This document shows, in pieces, positions 25,666 to 33,152 of a stretch of DNA of 64,000 bases (its first letter is position 1; every line of letters starts with the position of its first letter). A model generated the notes under the pieces. It searched no databases and had not been told where the DNA came from. It saw nothing but the letters and a program-made list of their open reading frames with translations. The position numbers and the translations under genes are program-made. Source of the stretch: MH13 sp042140245 (GTDB taxonomy: Bacteria; Pseudomonadota; Alphaproteobacteria; Rhizobiales; MH13); assembly GCF_042140245.1 (NCBI RefSeq), contig NZ_CP159483.1, forward strand, positions 1,178,001 through 1,242,000, read 5' to 3'.

Positions 25666-26445
25666 CTAGAGAACGACAGCTTTATCGCCGGGCGCCATGC
25701 GCCCGGCTTTTTTGATGGTGGCATAGATGCCGAGGCTTGGCTTCCCACGTCCACCTTGTAAAGCGCGCACCAATTCCTGATCTTGGGCGGCCGTGTTGGG
25801 GTTCACATCAATCGCGCGGCAGCGATTGATTGGAACTTCAACAAGAATTTCCGCGCTGCCGAGCGCGATGGTTTTGCCGATCAGATCTTCTTCTTCAAAA
25901 GCATCCCATCCATCGACAAGCACGTTGGCGCGTAGGCGCCGAGGATCGAGTTTGGCGCCGACTGTCTGTGCCAACCAATCGATGGAGGCTTGGTTTTGCA
26001 ACGAAATCCAGCGGCCCGGAACATCGGTGAAGCCGTGACCGCTTGTTGTGTCATTGGCCTTGCACAGGCGCAAAGCACCTCGAATAGGGCCTGTTTTTCC
26101 TTCATCTACCAACTCGGTCGCTAGGTCTTCCAGCGTTTTGGGATCGCCTGGGTCTACCGTCAGTGTGCGCCCATCAAGCGTTGTGATGCACAGCTGTGCT
26201 GTTGTTTCATTGTAGGTCGCTGAAAGCCGTCCGGTTGTAGGTTGGTGAACCATGCAAACAAACTGCCGTTTGGCCACATGTTGGGGGTTGGCAGGGTCGA
26301 AGTCAGAAGGACCGTTCTCAAGAGCGAAGGCGCGGTCAAAAGGGAAAAGTTCGCCTGCCTTAACAGCCACCTCATTGAGGTCTTCTCCGCCCAGACCTTT
26401 GACCGGCCAGCGCCAGAGATGAGTGATGGTGGCTGTGTTTGTCAT
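25666..26445 (-). CDS. MOSC domain-containing protein
   Basis: A 259-residue protein with an N-terminal MOSC beta-barrel (ITHLWRWPVKGLGGEDLNEV) and a C-terminal MOSC domain ending in INRCRAIDVNPNT and GIYATIKKAGRMAPGD. MOSC proteins handle molybdenum-cofactor sulfur or use the cofactor to reduce N-hydroxylated compounds (mARC, YcbX, YiiM). The INRC cysteine may bind sulfur or molybdenum. It converges with the DUF4167 gene, and its last codons overlap that gene's terminator hairpin. Confidence 0.88.
   Translation of the reverse strand: MTNTATITHLWRWPVKGLGGEDLNEVAVKAGELFPFDRAFALENGPSDFDPANPQHVAKRQFVCMVHQPTTGRLSATYNETTAQLCITTLDGRTLTVDPGDPKTLEDLATELVDEGKTGPIRGALRLCKANDTTSGHGFTDVPGRWISLQNQASIDWLAQTVGAKLDPRRLRANVLVDGWDAFEEEDLIGKTIALGSAEILVEVPINRCRAIDVNPNTAAQDQELVRALQGGRGKPSLGIYATIKKAGRMAPGDKAVVL
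25687..25713 (+). terminator. Rho-independent terminator of the DUF4167 gene
   Basis: A perfect 9-bp stem GCCGGGCGC/GCGCCCGGC with loop CAT is followed by six T. It lies 33 bases after the DUF4167 stop and entirely inside the 3' coding end of the convergent MOSC gene, where it encodes AGRMAPG. Confidence 0.92.
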
Positions 26446-26510
26446 CGAATCGATCCTTTTACGTTCATCTTCCCCCTAAACGCTGTCTGCGCGCCAAACT
26501 CAACGTAGGC

Positions 26511-27128
26511 TCATTCAAACTGTCTTGCGGAGATGTTGAGATCGCCCCAGCCGTTCTGTGGGATCGGCGTATCTGGCGCCAATGCGTCAGTAAGTTGCCA
26601 CCCCTTTTCCGATAGCGTCAGCGCGGCTGGATGTACTTTGCGCGGTTTTTTGGAGCGGGCGTGTAGTGTCACGATACGCTTCTCGCGCACTGCTTCTGCC
26701 AGTGCCATGACGTAGGGGTCTGGCTCATGGGCCAAGCCACTGCTGATGCCAAAGCGCTCCATTGTCGTCTCGCAGACCACGCGCGTTCTGTCCGGTAGGC
26801 TCTCCAAGAATTTGGCACGCGCTGTCTCATAAGTTCCACACAGCCCCAATGTGTTGATGGCTGGTGAAGGTGCCATCAATTGTAAGGCCATCGCTTCGGC
26901 TTCCTCCGTCGTAAGACCGGTCAGACGGGTGCGGTAGTTAAAACCCAGCTCAATGCCACCGCCCTGACCTTGAAAGACGATAATGGGCAGGCCAGCCTCA
27001 CTCATGGCGTCGACATCACGCAAAATAGTGCGCGGGGCGCATTCCAACTCGTCGGCCAGTTGCTGGCTGGTCTGACGACCACGGTTCTGCAGGATGAGAA
27101 GAATGCGCAAAAGGCGCGATGCGCGCAT
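26511..27128 (-). CDS. YafY-type HTH transcriptional regulator with WYL-like domain
   Basis: A regulator of 205 residues from the ATG at 27128, which has GGGAG at a good distance; the longest frame starts at a TTG 24 bases upstream. The N-terminal DeoR-like helix-turn-helix reads RLLRILLILQNRGRQTSQQL, then APRTILRDVDAMSEAGLPI. The C-terminal half has the start of a WYL-type ligand-sensing domain. It is transcribed divergently from the SRPBCC gene 100 bases away, the standard arrangement for a regulator and its target. The effector is unknown. Confidence 0.82.
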   Translation of the reverse strand: MRASRLLRILLILQNRGRQTSQQLADELECAPRTILRDVDAMSEAGLPIIVFQGQGGGIELGFNYRTRLTGLTTEEAEAMALQLMAPSPAINTLGLCGTYETARAKFLESLPDRTRVVCETTMERFGISSGLAHEPDPYVMALAEAVREKRIVTLHARSKKPRKVHPAALTLSEKGWQLTDALAPDTPIPQNGWGDLNISARQFE

Positions 27129-27229
27129 GACCGGCTCCCAGGCTTCGGGCAAACATGACAGAAGACGTCATATTAAGGGCGCTAGAGGCTGTGTCACCTC
27201 AATGATTTCTGCCAAGTGAAGGAACACGC

Positions 27230-27670
27230 ATGGGATTGTTTTACGGTGCACAGCGCACCATTGCCGCATCGCCATCCACCATTTGGGCGGTGCTCACTGA
27301 TAAAGACGCTCTGCTAACAGAAGACTTCGGCATCATGGAGTTGGACGGGGATCTCAGACAAGGCGGTAAGTTGGTGCTGCGCGCTGCTGTCGCGCCCAAA
27401 CAGGCCTTCAAGCTAAAAGTGTCAGCCTTCGAGCCAAACCAACGGATGATATGGACGGGTGGCATGCCTTTCGGCCTCTTTACGGGAACGCGCACCTTTG
27501 CTCTGAAACACGATGGAAACAGCACTTGTTTCTCCGTGGAGGAAGCTTTCGTCGGACCGCTGGCTGGGTTGATTGGGAAAACTATGCCTAACCTTCAGCC
27601 GAGCTTCGATCAGTTTGCGGACACTTTGAAACGGGTGTCAGAAGCCCGACAACAGGGAGAGGCCGCATGA
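27230..27670 (+). CDS. SRPBCC (START-like) domain protein
   Basis: A 146-residue single-domain protein with the AHSA1/polyketide-cyclase-like layout: AQRTIAASPSTIWAVLTDKD at the start, FEPNQRMIWTGGMPFGLFTG and TRTFALKHDG in the middle and a long C-terminal helix (FDQFADTLKRVSEARQQ). These domains bind hydrophobic small molecules in a deep pocket. It lies divergent from a YafY-type regulator and overlaps the next gene by four bases (ATGA), so it probably heads a four-gene unit (27230-29017). Confidence 0.8.
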   Translation: MGLFYGAQRTIAASPSTIWAVLTDKDALLTEDFGIMELDGDLRQGGKLVLRAAVAPKQAFKLKVSAFEPNQRMIWTGGMPFGLFTGTRTFALKHDGNSTCFSVEEAFVGPLAGLIGKTMPNLQPSFDQFADTLKRVSEARQQGEAA

Positions 27671-28083
27671 TCACTTATGGTGCAGGCACAGCTGATGATC
27701 CATGGAAGTTGAAGACTCCGCCTGGCTCTTCCGAGTATGAAGCATGGCGCGACGAAGCCACTGATCCCCCCGCTTTGGTGGTCCAGGTTGGTACGACACA
27801 GCTCTCCTATCAACTGCGTGCGCTTGAGGATGTCACTGAAATGCTCGCGGAGCGCGGTGACTGGGTGGATCTTGGTAATGCCGATGAGGGCAAGCCGGTG
27901 AAAGAAGGGTCGCTCGAGGCTTGGGCCCGTGACGAAAGCAATCCAGTGCGCGGGTATTATGGACTGCGCAAAGGGTATCGCGGACGTTTTGCCAACTATG
28001 TGTCGCCAGTGCTTGAATTGCTGGGGCTTGCTGAGTTGGAGCACAAGCCGCGGGGTAATCGCATCCGAGCCCGGGCGAGGTAG
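27667..28083 (+). CDS. Conserved-looking hypothetical protein (138 aa)
   Basis: I do not recognise this protein with confidence. It starts MITYGAGTADDPWKLKTPPG and has a Trp-rich soluble sequence with WARDESNPVRGYYGLRKGYR and GRFANYVSPVLELLGLAELE, then ends in a basic tail. No signal peptide or membrane helix. It overlaps the SRPBCC gene (ATGA) and lies five bases upstream of the HEAT-like gene, so it is almost certainly translated. It may belong to a DUF known mainly from actinobacteria and alphaproteobacteria; I cannot name it securely. Confidence 0.7.
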   Translation: MITYGAGTADDPWKLKTPPGSSEYEAWRDEATDPPALVVQVGTTQLSYQLRALEDVTEMLAERGDWVDLGNADEGKPVKEGSLEAWARDESNPVRGYYGLRKGYRGRFANYVSPVLELLGLAELEHKPRGNRIRARAR

Positions 28084-28088
28084 GCAAG

Positions 28089-28544
28089 ATGGCGGGCGAG
28101 GCTCTTACTGCGCTTCACGCCTTTGATGGCAAGCGAGTTGGCGGGCTGAGAGCGCTTGTGAAGTCAGATGTGCCCAGTGCGGTTCTTTTGACTGAACTTC
28201 CTGGTCCGCACGAGATCGCTGCCAGCTGGGTGCTGAAAGCGCGTTTGGAAGAGGGGCTCTTAGGAGAGGCCACTGGTCGCGAAGTGTTTGAGGCATTACC
28301 TCGCCTAACCGAACCCGATGCGATTTTGCATCTGTTGCAGATGGTGCAACACGCTCCTTACGCGTCTGCCAATGCCATCCGTCCATACCTCTCCCACAAA
28401 CGAGCATTGGTACGGGTCTGGGCGCTAGATGCGCTAGCACATGTGGCCCCGGAGGAAGCTGCTCCATTGATTGAGGTTGCGCTCAACGATCCTTCGGCGG
28501 CCATGCGGGCGCGAGCAAGGGCCCTTTCCAAAAACGGCTCCTAG
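28089..28544 (+). CDS. HEAT-repeat-like hypothetical protein (151 aa)
   Basis: A mostly helical 151-residue protein. The C-terminal half shows HEAT-type helix pairs (LSHKRALVRVWALDALAHVA, then AAPLIEVALNDPSAAMRARA), each with the typical VRxxAxxALA pattern. Such repeats are protein-interaction scaffolds. The N-terminal half (LKARLEEGLLGEATGREVFE) is helical but less repeat-like. It lies 5 bases after the 138-residue gene and 47 bases before the GNAT gene. Function unknown. Confidence 0.68.
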   Translation: MAGEALTALHAFDGKRVGGLRALVKSDVPSAVLLTELPGPHEIAASWVLKARLEEGLLGEATGREVFEALPRLTEPDAILHLLQMVQHAPYASANAIRPYLSHKRALVRVWALDALAHVAPEEAAPLIEVALNDPSAAMRARARALSKNGS

Positions 28545-28591
28545 GCCAACCCGTTCTCGCATTTCATCTCATTGGGCGTTACATAAGCTCC

Positions 28592-29017
28592 ATGATTGGA
28601 ACCTCGATTGAACGGCTCACCCCAGAGTTTGCAGCGGCCTTTCCGCCGGTGGCTGAGGATGTGTTTGATGCCATTCCAACGGCGCCGCATCTGGAAAAAC
28701 TGGCGCTGATGCCAGGGCATGCGCTTTTCGTCGCCGTTGGTGGTGGCGTTGTGGTTGGCCAACTGCTGGCGGTGATCCAGTTTCAGGCTGATCGACCACC
28801 GCAACTTTACATCGACAATCTTGGTGTTGCACCGCCGTTCAAACGGCAGGGCGTGGCGCGCGGTCTGTTTGAAGCGGCCATGGCTTGGGGCCGTGATGGT
28901 GGCTGCGAACAGGTGTGGCTGGCGACGGATGTCGGCAATGCTGAAGCTCGAGGGTTTTATGCCTCACTGGGGTTCACCCGGGAAGCGGCGGACGTTTATT
29001 CCGGTTCGCTCAGCTGA
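28592..29017 (+). CDS. GNAT family N-acetyltransferase
   Basis: A 141-residue acetyltransferase with the acetyl-CoA-binding motif A in LYIDNLGVAPPFKRQGVARG (Q/R-x-x-G-x-A/G) and the C-terminal motif NAEARGFYASLGFTRE. The start ATG 28592 gives MIGTSIERLTPEF. Acceptor unknown; both small molecules and protein N-termini are possible. It ends the small group that starts with the SRPBCC gene and precedes the clpB promoter region. Confidence 0.85.
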   Translation: MIGTSIERLTPEFAAAFPPVAEDVFDAIPTAPHLEKLALMPGHALFVAVGGGVVVGQLLAVIQFQADRPPQLYIDNLGVAPPFKRQGVARGLFEAAMAWGRDGGCEQVWLATDVGNAEARGFYASLGFTREAADVYSGSLS

Positions 29018-29021
29018 TCCC

Positions 29022-29050
29022 CTTCAAACCTCCCCTTGCAATTCCCATAT
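29022..29050 (+). promoter_or_regulatory. Candidate heat-shock (RpoH) promoter of clpB
   Basis: CTTCAAA (29022-29028) and CCCATAT (29044-29050), 15 bases apart, match the sigma-32 consensus CTTGAAA and CCCATNT with one mismatch. The start would be near 29057, giving a leader of about 120 bases with two hairpins before the clpB ribosome site. The assignment is by pattern plus the known heat regulation of clpB. Confidence 0.5.
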
Positions 29051-29180
29051 CGGTTTCAGCGCGGAACGCCGCTTAAGCGGGTTCGGCCATGATTGACCGA
29101 GATGCCTTTTGGGTCTCGGCCTTGTGTGAGACCTTTCCGACGACCTGAAGAGGTGTCGGTGGGTGCATGGAGGATGATTG

Positions 29181-31826
29181 ATGAATCTTGAGAACTACAC
29201 CGAACGGGCACGCGGTTTTTTGCAGGCTGCCCAGACCAGCGCGCTGGCCAAGGGCCATCAACGCCTGCTTCCCGACCATCTCCTGAAAGCTCTAATTGAC
29301 GACAGCGAAGGCTTTGCCGCGCGCCTGATTGAGGCCGCTGGTGGTAAGCCTGATGTCGTGAAAACGCAGGTTGAGCAAAGCCTGGCCAAGCAGCCCGCTG
29401 TCGAAGGCGGGGGCGGTCAGCTTTACATGGACCCGGCGATGGCACGGGTGTTCACCACCGCTGACGAGGCCGCCAAGAAAGCTGGCGACAGCTATGTGAC
29501 CGTGGAACGTTTGCTGCTTGCCTTGGCGCTGGACGCTAAGAGCGATGCTGGCAAGGCGTTGAAGGCCGGTGGCGTGACGCCGCAAAGCCTGAACGCGGCT
29601 ATTGAGGGCGTGCGGCAGGGCCGAACCGCGGATTCGGCGTCGGCTGAAGAGGGCTATGATGCGTTGAAGAAGTACGCCCGCGACCTCACCGAAGCGGCTC
29701 GCGAAGGCAAGCTGGACCCGGTGATCGGGCGCGATGAGGAAATCCGTCGGGCGATCCAGGTGCTCTCGCGCCGCACGAAAAACAATCCTGTGCTGATCGG
29801 TGAGCCGGGCGTCGGTAAAACCGCGATCGCCGAGGGCCTTGCCCTGCGCATTGTGAATGGCGATGTGCCTGAAAGCTTGCGCGACAAGCAGTTGATGGCG
29901 CTGGACATGGGCGCTCTGATCGCAGGTGCGAAATTCCGTGGTGAGTTCGAAGAACGCTTGAAGGCTGTGCTTTCCGAGGTGGAAGCTGCTGCCGGTGGCA
30001 TCATCCTCTTCATCGATGAGATGCACACGTTGGTCGGAGCCGGTAAGGCGGATGGCGCTATGGACGCCTCCAACTTGCTGAAGCCTGCCTTGGCGCGCGG
30101 CGAGCTGCACTGTGTTGGTGCGACGACGCTGGACGAGTATCGCAAGCATGTGGAGAAAGACGCCGCGCTTGCCCGCCGATTCCAGCCCGTCATGGTATCT
30201 GAGCCGACGGTGGAAGATACGGTTTCCATCCTGCGCGGCCTGAAGGAAAAGTATGAGCTGCACCATGGCGTGCGCATCCTCGATGCGGCGCTGGTCTCGG
30301 CTGCCTCGCTCTCCAACCGCTACATCACCGACCGCTTCTTGCCGGACAAAGCCATCGACTTAATGGACGAGGCGTCGTCACGTCTGCGCATGCAGGTGGA
30401 CAGCAAGCCCGAGGAGTTGGACGAGCTGGATCGCCGGGTCATTCAGCTGAAGATCGAGCGTGAGGCGCTGAAGAAGGAGACGGATTCAGCCTCGAAAGAT
30501 CGTCTGGATAAGCTGGAGGCTGAACTCTCCGAGCTTGAGCAAAAGTCCGCCGAGCTGACGGCCCGCTGGCAGGCGGAGAAGGACAAGCTGGCTGACGCCA
30601 ACACACTGAAAGAGCAGCTCGACGAGGCGCGCACCCAGCTTGAGCAGGCGCAGCGGCAGGGCGATCTGGCGAAGGCCGGAGAGCTTGCCTATGGCGCGAT
30701 CCCCGACCTTGAAAAGAAGCTTGCTGAAGCTGAAGAGGCCGGAGAGCGTGATGATATGGTCGAAGAGGCGGTAACGCCGGACATGATCGCCCATGTGGTC
30801 TCGCGCTGGACCGGCGTGCCTGTCGACAAGATGCTGGAAGGCGAGCGGGAAAAACTGCTGCGGATGGAAGATGAGCTGGCCCACCGCGTGGTTGGTCAGG
30901 CCGAAGCCGTGCACGCTGTTTCCACCGCCGTGCGCCGCTCGCGTGCTGGCTTGCAGGACCCGAACCGGCCTCTCGGCTCGTTCCTGTTCCTAGGGCCGAC
31001 GGGCGTCGGTAAAACCGAGCTGACCAAGGCTTTGGCCTCGTTCCTCTTCGATGATGAGCAGGCGATGGTGCGGCTTGATATGTCGGAGTTCATGGAGAAG
31101 CACGCGGTCGCCCGCCTTATCGGCGCGCCTCCGGGCTATGTTGGCTATGATGAGGGTGGTGCGCTGACTGAAGCGGTGCGCCGCAGGCCGTATCAGGTGC
31201 TGCTGTTTGATGAGGTGGAAAAGGCCCATCCAGACGTCTTCAACGTGCTGTTGCAGGTGCTTGATGATGGCCGTCTGACCGACGGTCAGGGCCGCACGGT
31301 CGACTTCAAGAACACGCTCATCATCATGACCTCCAACCTTGGAGCGGAGTATCTGGTTGCCGCCAAGGATGACGAGGACATGTCGGGTGTGCGCGACAAT
31401 GTGATGGAGATGGTGCGTGGGCACTTCCGGCCTGAATTCCTGAACCGCTTGGATGAGATCGTACTCTTTGAGCGTCTCAAACGCACCGAGATGGGTGCCA
31501 TCGTCGATATCCAGATGGGCCGCCTGCACGCCCTGCTGGAGGATCGCAAGATCGTTGTTGATCTCGCCGACACGGCCCGCGAATGGCTGGCCGATAAGGG
31601 TTATGACCCGGCCTATGGCGCAAGGCCCTTGAAAAGGGTCATCCAGCGCGACCTTCAGGATCCGCTTGCCGAAAAAATCCTGGAAGGGTCGGTGAAGGAT
31701 GGCGACTTGGTGAAAGTGTCTGCCGGTAAGTTCGAGAACGGCGCCGACCGTCTCATCTTTGAGGTCCGGACCCGCGACGGGGGTACCACCGGCACAGGGA
31801 ATGATAGCGGAGAGCTGGCGGCTTAG
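29181..31826 (+). CDS. clpB: ATP-dependent disaggregase ClpB
   Basis: ClpB forms a hexamer that, with DnaK, threads aggregated proteins through its pore after heat stress. From the ATG at 29181 (an in-frame TTG precedes it) the protein has 881 residues. Its parts are an N-domain (MNLENYTERARGFLQAAQTS), AAA1 with Walker A GEPGVGKT at 207-214, the long coiled-coil middle domain (about 400-520, many Glu/Lys/Leu heptads), which distinguishes ClpB from ClpA, and AAA2 with GPTGVGKT at 605-612. GGAGG precedes the start. It completes the conserved prfA-prmC-DUF4167-clpB neighbourhood, interrupted here by about 3.5 kb of other genes. Confidence 0.97.
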   Translation: MNLENYTERARGFLQAAQTSALAKGHQRLLPDHLLKALIDDSEGFAARLIEAAGGKPDVVKTQVEQSLAKQPAVEGGGGQLYMDPAMARVFTTADEAAKKAGDSYVTVERLLLALALDAKSDAGKALKAGGVTPQSLNAAIEGVRQGRTADSASAEEGYDALKKYARDLTEAAREGKLDPVIGRDEEIRRAIQVLSRRTKNNPVLIGEPGVGKTAIAEGLALRIVNGDVPESLRDKQLMALDMGALIAGAKFRGEFEERLKAVLSEVEAAAGGIILFIDEMHTLVGAGKADGAMDASNLLKPALARGELHCVGATTLDEYRKHVEKDAALARRFQPVMVSEPTVEDTVSILRGLKEKYELHHGVRILDAALVSAASLSNRYITDRFLPDKAIDLMDEASSRLRMQVDSKPEELDELDRRVIQLKIEREALKKETDSASKDRLDKLEAELSELEQKSAELTARWQAEKDKLADANTLKEQLDEARTQLEQAQRQGDLAKAGELAYGAIPDLEKKLAEAEEAGERDDMVEEAVTPDMIAHVVSRWTGVPVDKMLEGEREKLLRMEDELAHRVVGQAEAVHAVSTAVRRSRAGLQDPNRPLGSFLFLGPTGVGKTELTKALASFLFDDEQAMVRLDMSEFMEKHAVARLIGAPPGYVGYDEGGALTEAVRRRPYQVLLFDEVEKAHPDVFNVLLQVLDDGRLTDGQGRTVDFKNTLIIMTSNLGAEYLVAAKDDEDMSGVRDNVMEMVRGHFRPEFLNRLDEIVLFERLKRTEMGAIVDIQMGRLHALLEDRKIVVDLADTAREWLADKGYDPAYGARPLKRVIQRDLQDPLAEKILEGSVKDGDLVKVSAGKFENGADRLIFEVRTRDGGTTGTGNDSGELAA

Positions 31827-31834
31827 GCCGCCAG
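31815..31834 (+). terminator. Hairpin over the clpB stop codon
   Basis: A perfect 8-bp stem CTGGCGGC/GCCGCCAG with loop TTAG contains the clpB stop codon TAG (31824-31826). There is no T-run, so it may stabilise the mRNA 3' end rather than terminate. Confidence 0.45.
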
Positions 31835-31884
31835 CGAGCGCTTAGATAAAGCACTATTAGATTTCGGCGATATCGGGAGCCATC

Positions 31885-32646
31885 TTGTTTGAGGAAATCG
31901 ACATTGAGGAGCTTTACCGGCTCTTGGATGGCCTTGAGGCTGACCTTCAGCTCTTGAATAGTGAAGAGCGCGGCGAATTCGATGAAGTGCATCCTTCGGA
32001 AGTTCCGAATATATCGGACGCTGTCCTAAAGGTATTCGGGCCCTGGTCGGCTTATGGATCTGAGCTCGCTCAGGACCTCAAAATACCAGCTGATGTAATC
32101 AACAGCTTTTCGAGGTCTGTCCGACCAGTTTACCCGAACACTGCAAAATTGCTTGCCTCGCGTCTGATTTCGTATCTTCGATCGATTGAGAGTTCCATCC
32201 AGCCGAGACAGACTCCTAACGAGCAAGAAGCTGCACAGCAGTTAGTGCCCGAAAAGCCGGAACTCGCCGGGACACATACAGTGACTGATTCTGCGGAAGC
32301 AGTTTGGGCGCCCTTACCCCAATCATCGGATGCCCAGCAGTTGATTGCTCAGGTCGCGGTCATGATCGACAGTGCAATTCTATTGGCCCGTAACTCCAAC
32401 CTTCCTCAGTCAGACTTAGCTCTAACCCAAGTCGAGCGAGCACAGCTCATCGCAATACTAGAGACTGCTCTCGCGCTTCTAAAAGCACCTATGGTGGAGA
32501 AGTCTCTTTTGAAGAAGGCGCGGAGCAGCCTTGGTGAGGTCGCATCAAAGGTTGCGAAGAAAAAAACGGAAGCAGCCCTAGGACAAGCAGCTGATCATGC
32601 GGTCGATAGCTTGTCCGATCTCATTTCAAAAATACCTTGGAGCTAG
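31885..32646 (+). CDS. Orphan hypothetical protein (253 aa)
   Basis: I do not recognise this protein. A TTG start at 31885 is supported by GGGAG seven bases upstream and gives MFEEIDIEELYRLLDGLEAD. The N-terminal 80 residues are acidic and helical (LYRLLDGLEADLQLLNSEER). The C-terminal part has an amphipathic run (AQLIAILETALALLKAPMVE) followed by a basic helix (KKARSSLGEVASKVAKKKTE). No signal peptide or clear membrane helix. Codons are more AT-rich and less biased than in clpB or the antiporter gene on either side, and the flank holds a gene remnant and a dispersed repeat. These are signs of acquired DNA. Confidence 0.65.
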   Translation: MFEEIDIEELYRLLDGLEADLQLLNSEERGEFDEVHPSEVPNISDAVLKVFGPWSAYGSELAQDLKIPADVINSFSRSVRPVYPNTAKLLASRLISYLRSIESSIQPRQTPNEQEAAQQLVPEKPELAGTHTVTDSAEAVWAPLPQSSDAQQLIAQVAVMIDSAILLARNSNLPQSDLALTQVERAQLIAILETALALLKAPMVEKSLLKKARSSLGEVASKVAKKKTEAALGQAADHAVDSLSDLISKIPWS

Positions 32647-32704
32647 GGGCACAGAGTCGCTTGTTTTAGTTTTGCATTACATAGCTGTTTGATTTCGGGT
32701 CGAG

Positions 32705-32818
32705 TTAAGCCACCTCTTTCATCGCCTTGATCCGCTTCTCCATCATCTCCCATCCGACATCCCTCTGCGCGGTGCGCAGATCATGGTTCGCTTGCTAGTT
32801 GAACCAAACGATCTGACT
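32705..32818 (-). pseudogene. 3' remnant of an unidentified gene
   Basis: On the reverse strand a frame reads SQIVWFN, a TAG stop, then QANHDLRTAQRDVGWEMMEK and RIKAMKEVA before a TAA at 32707-32705. The clean C-terminal coding character with a single in-frame stop suggests the tail of a decayed gene. The parent family is not recognised. Confidence 0.35.
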
Positions 32819-32829
32819 CATCTGCCGGC

Positions 32830-32933
32830 CGTCATCCTCGGGCTTGACCTGAGGATCCGGCCTTAATGCTGACCGCTTGCATGATCCTGGGCTTTTAGGG
32901 ATGGATGGCCGGGTCAAGCCCGGCCATGACGAG
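32830..32933. repeat. Palindromic intergenic repeat (RIME/REP-like)
   Basis: Two imperfect palindromes, CATCCTCGGGCTTGACC (in 32833-32849) and GGCCGGGTCAAGCCCGGCC (32907-32925), flank a short spacer. The element opens with CGTCATCC and closes with CATGACG, forming inverted ends. This GGGTCAAGCCCG pattern is a widespread intergenic repeat of Rhizobiales genomes. It has no coding capacity. Confidence 0.7.
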
Positions 32934-33152
32934 GTGGGGCGGCGGCATTTTTAGATGCTCTGAACTCTACTGAGCGGGTTAATACGACTTCAAACAGTCG
33001 GGGCGCTTCGTTATCGCTCTCATGACATTAGATTTGTCTGATCAATCAGCTTGTTTGGATGACGTCATGCCCTGCGGTACCCCCCGAACCAACGACACAT
33101 TTGCAAAGTTTTTCAGAGCCAGCGGAGAGACCGCCAGCGCCACACCTGCGCC

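Larger units (their letters stand above)
32647..33152. other. 506-base intergenic stretch with remnant and repeat
   Basis: No intact gene. From left to right it holds about 58 bases of AT-rich sequence, a reverse-strand coding remnant (32705-32818), an alphaproteobacterial palindromic repeat (32830-32933) and about 220 bases of leader to the antiporter gene. The last part shows no strong promoter. Confidence 0.6.
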
